Shown here piece after piece: positions 15,370 through 15,661 of a stretch of 15,661 nucleotides of DNA (within the stretch, counting starts at the first letter, position 1; the number at the start of each line of letters is the position of its first letter). Position numbers and translations under genes: made by a program. The notes under the pieces are model-generated. The model was not told the DNA's origin. It worked only from the letters and a program-made list of their open reading frames with translations, and did not search any database. Origin of the DNA: Acidobacteriota bacterium. Its GTDB lineage: Bacteria > Acidobacteriota > Terriglobia > UBA7540. The stretch lies in NCBI GenBank assembly GCA_021827255.1, contig JAKAWO010000030.1:1-15661 (forward strand), written 5' to 3'.

Positions 15370-15661
15370 GTGTCGTGGCGGCGAAGGCTGGTGGTATCCG
15401 ACCGCTATTTCTTCGTCACTTGCAATCGGCTCGGCAACGTGGGGTGTAAGCTTGTGCGCCGCGTTGAACACCCTCTCCAAGAGCCCCACCGCCACTCGGC
15501 CCTTGATCTTTGTCACCGCCGTGGGCCCCGGGTTGCTTTGGACCGGAACATTTCTCCACTCAAGCAGATCGGAGTGACACTCTCCGCTGGAGATCTCATA
15601 TGTCTTGATGGCGCTCTGGGCCGTGCTGCTGGTGATTCAATTGCGAATCTTCACGCCCACC
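15370..15661 (+). pseudogene. Possible IS200/REP-associated (Y1) transposase fragment, partial
   Basis: One plus-strand frame is open from 15346 to the right edge, with GTG 15370 as a possible start. It gives VSWRRRLVVSDRYFFVTCNRL, and the core SDRYFFVTCN resembles the beginning of Y1-type (IS200-like, REP-associated tyrosine) transposases, where a hydrophobic FFVT strand opens the HUH-type nuclease domain. After this the frame (HPLQEPHRHSALDL and onward) is not recognisable. In another frame near 15589-15661 a segment reads SYVLMALWAVLL, which might be a degraded form of the family's VLMPDHWHA histidine motif. The match is short and the middle does not align, so this is a decayed or frameshifted copy at best. 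The rest lies outside the window. The palindrome at 15322-15362 just upstream would fit a REP partner. Confidence 0.35.

Noticed and set aside
15304..15516. A 70-codon minus-strand frame at the right end
   Set aside because: No recognisable family, no ribosome-binding site, and it runs through the 15328-15352 hairpin into the end of the peptidase gene.

Overview
The window looks like a GC-rich chromosomal segment from an Acidobacteriota-type bacterium, probably from soil or sediment. The clues are the C-terminal tail of a carboxypeptidase-regulatory/TonB-dependent outer-membrane protein of the kind expanded in that phylum, a secreted ~1,060-residue BNR/sortilin-like repeat protein, a secreted S9 dipeptidyl-peptidase IV-type protease, and a GH115-type glycosidase. 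This phylum call is from recognition of protein families, not from a search.

Layout. Positions 1-144 hold the tail of an outer-membrane receptor. After a ~300-base gap comes a secreted GH115-like glycosidase (441-2528, +). It converges on a minus-strand block (2564-8310), read from right to left: an intact BNR/sortilin-like exported protein (5134-8310), then a badly damaged Pls-type (polyamino-acid synthetase-like) nonribosomal peptide synthetase remnant (3251-5069), then a frameshifted 4'-phosphopantetheinyl transferase (2564-3198). The NRPS remnant lacks almost all of its adenylation domain. It has lost the second half of its carrier protein, including the phosphopantetheine serine, and carries a further frameshift in its membrane/left-handed-helix region. 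The adjacent transferase is the enzyme that would have activated that carrier protein. Together they read as a decayed biosynthetic locus.

From 8310 to 8684 there is a divergent intergenic region with an orphan twin-arginine signal sequence, a GNRA-loop hairpin and a good sigma-70-like promoter. This promoter leads into a housekeeping operon on the plus strand: ileS (8685-11522), lspA (11542-12066), an RluA/RluD-family pseudouridine synthase (12160-13146), and a secreted DPP-IV-type peptidase whose start overlaps the synthase stop (13143-15320). A strong hairpin follows at 15328-15352. The last ~290 bases are open in one frame to the right edge and begin with a sequence resembling the N-terminus of IS200/REP-associated (Y1) transposases.

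Functionally, the plus-strand operon joins tRNA charging, lipoprotein processing and rRNA modification to an exported peptidase. The flanks are typical acidobacterial exported-protein genes. The mobile or decaying material (NRPS remnant, Tat leader, possible transposase, palindromic elements) lies in the gaps. I saw no CRISPR array, tRNA, rRNA or intact insertion sequence, and no convincing intact novel system. The most interesting item is the decayed Pls-like synthetase/transferase pair and the palindromic element sitting at its broken end.
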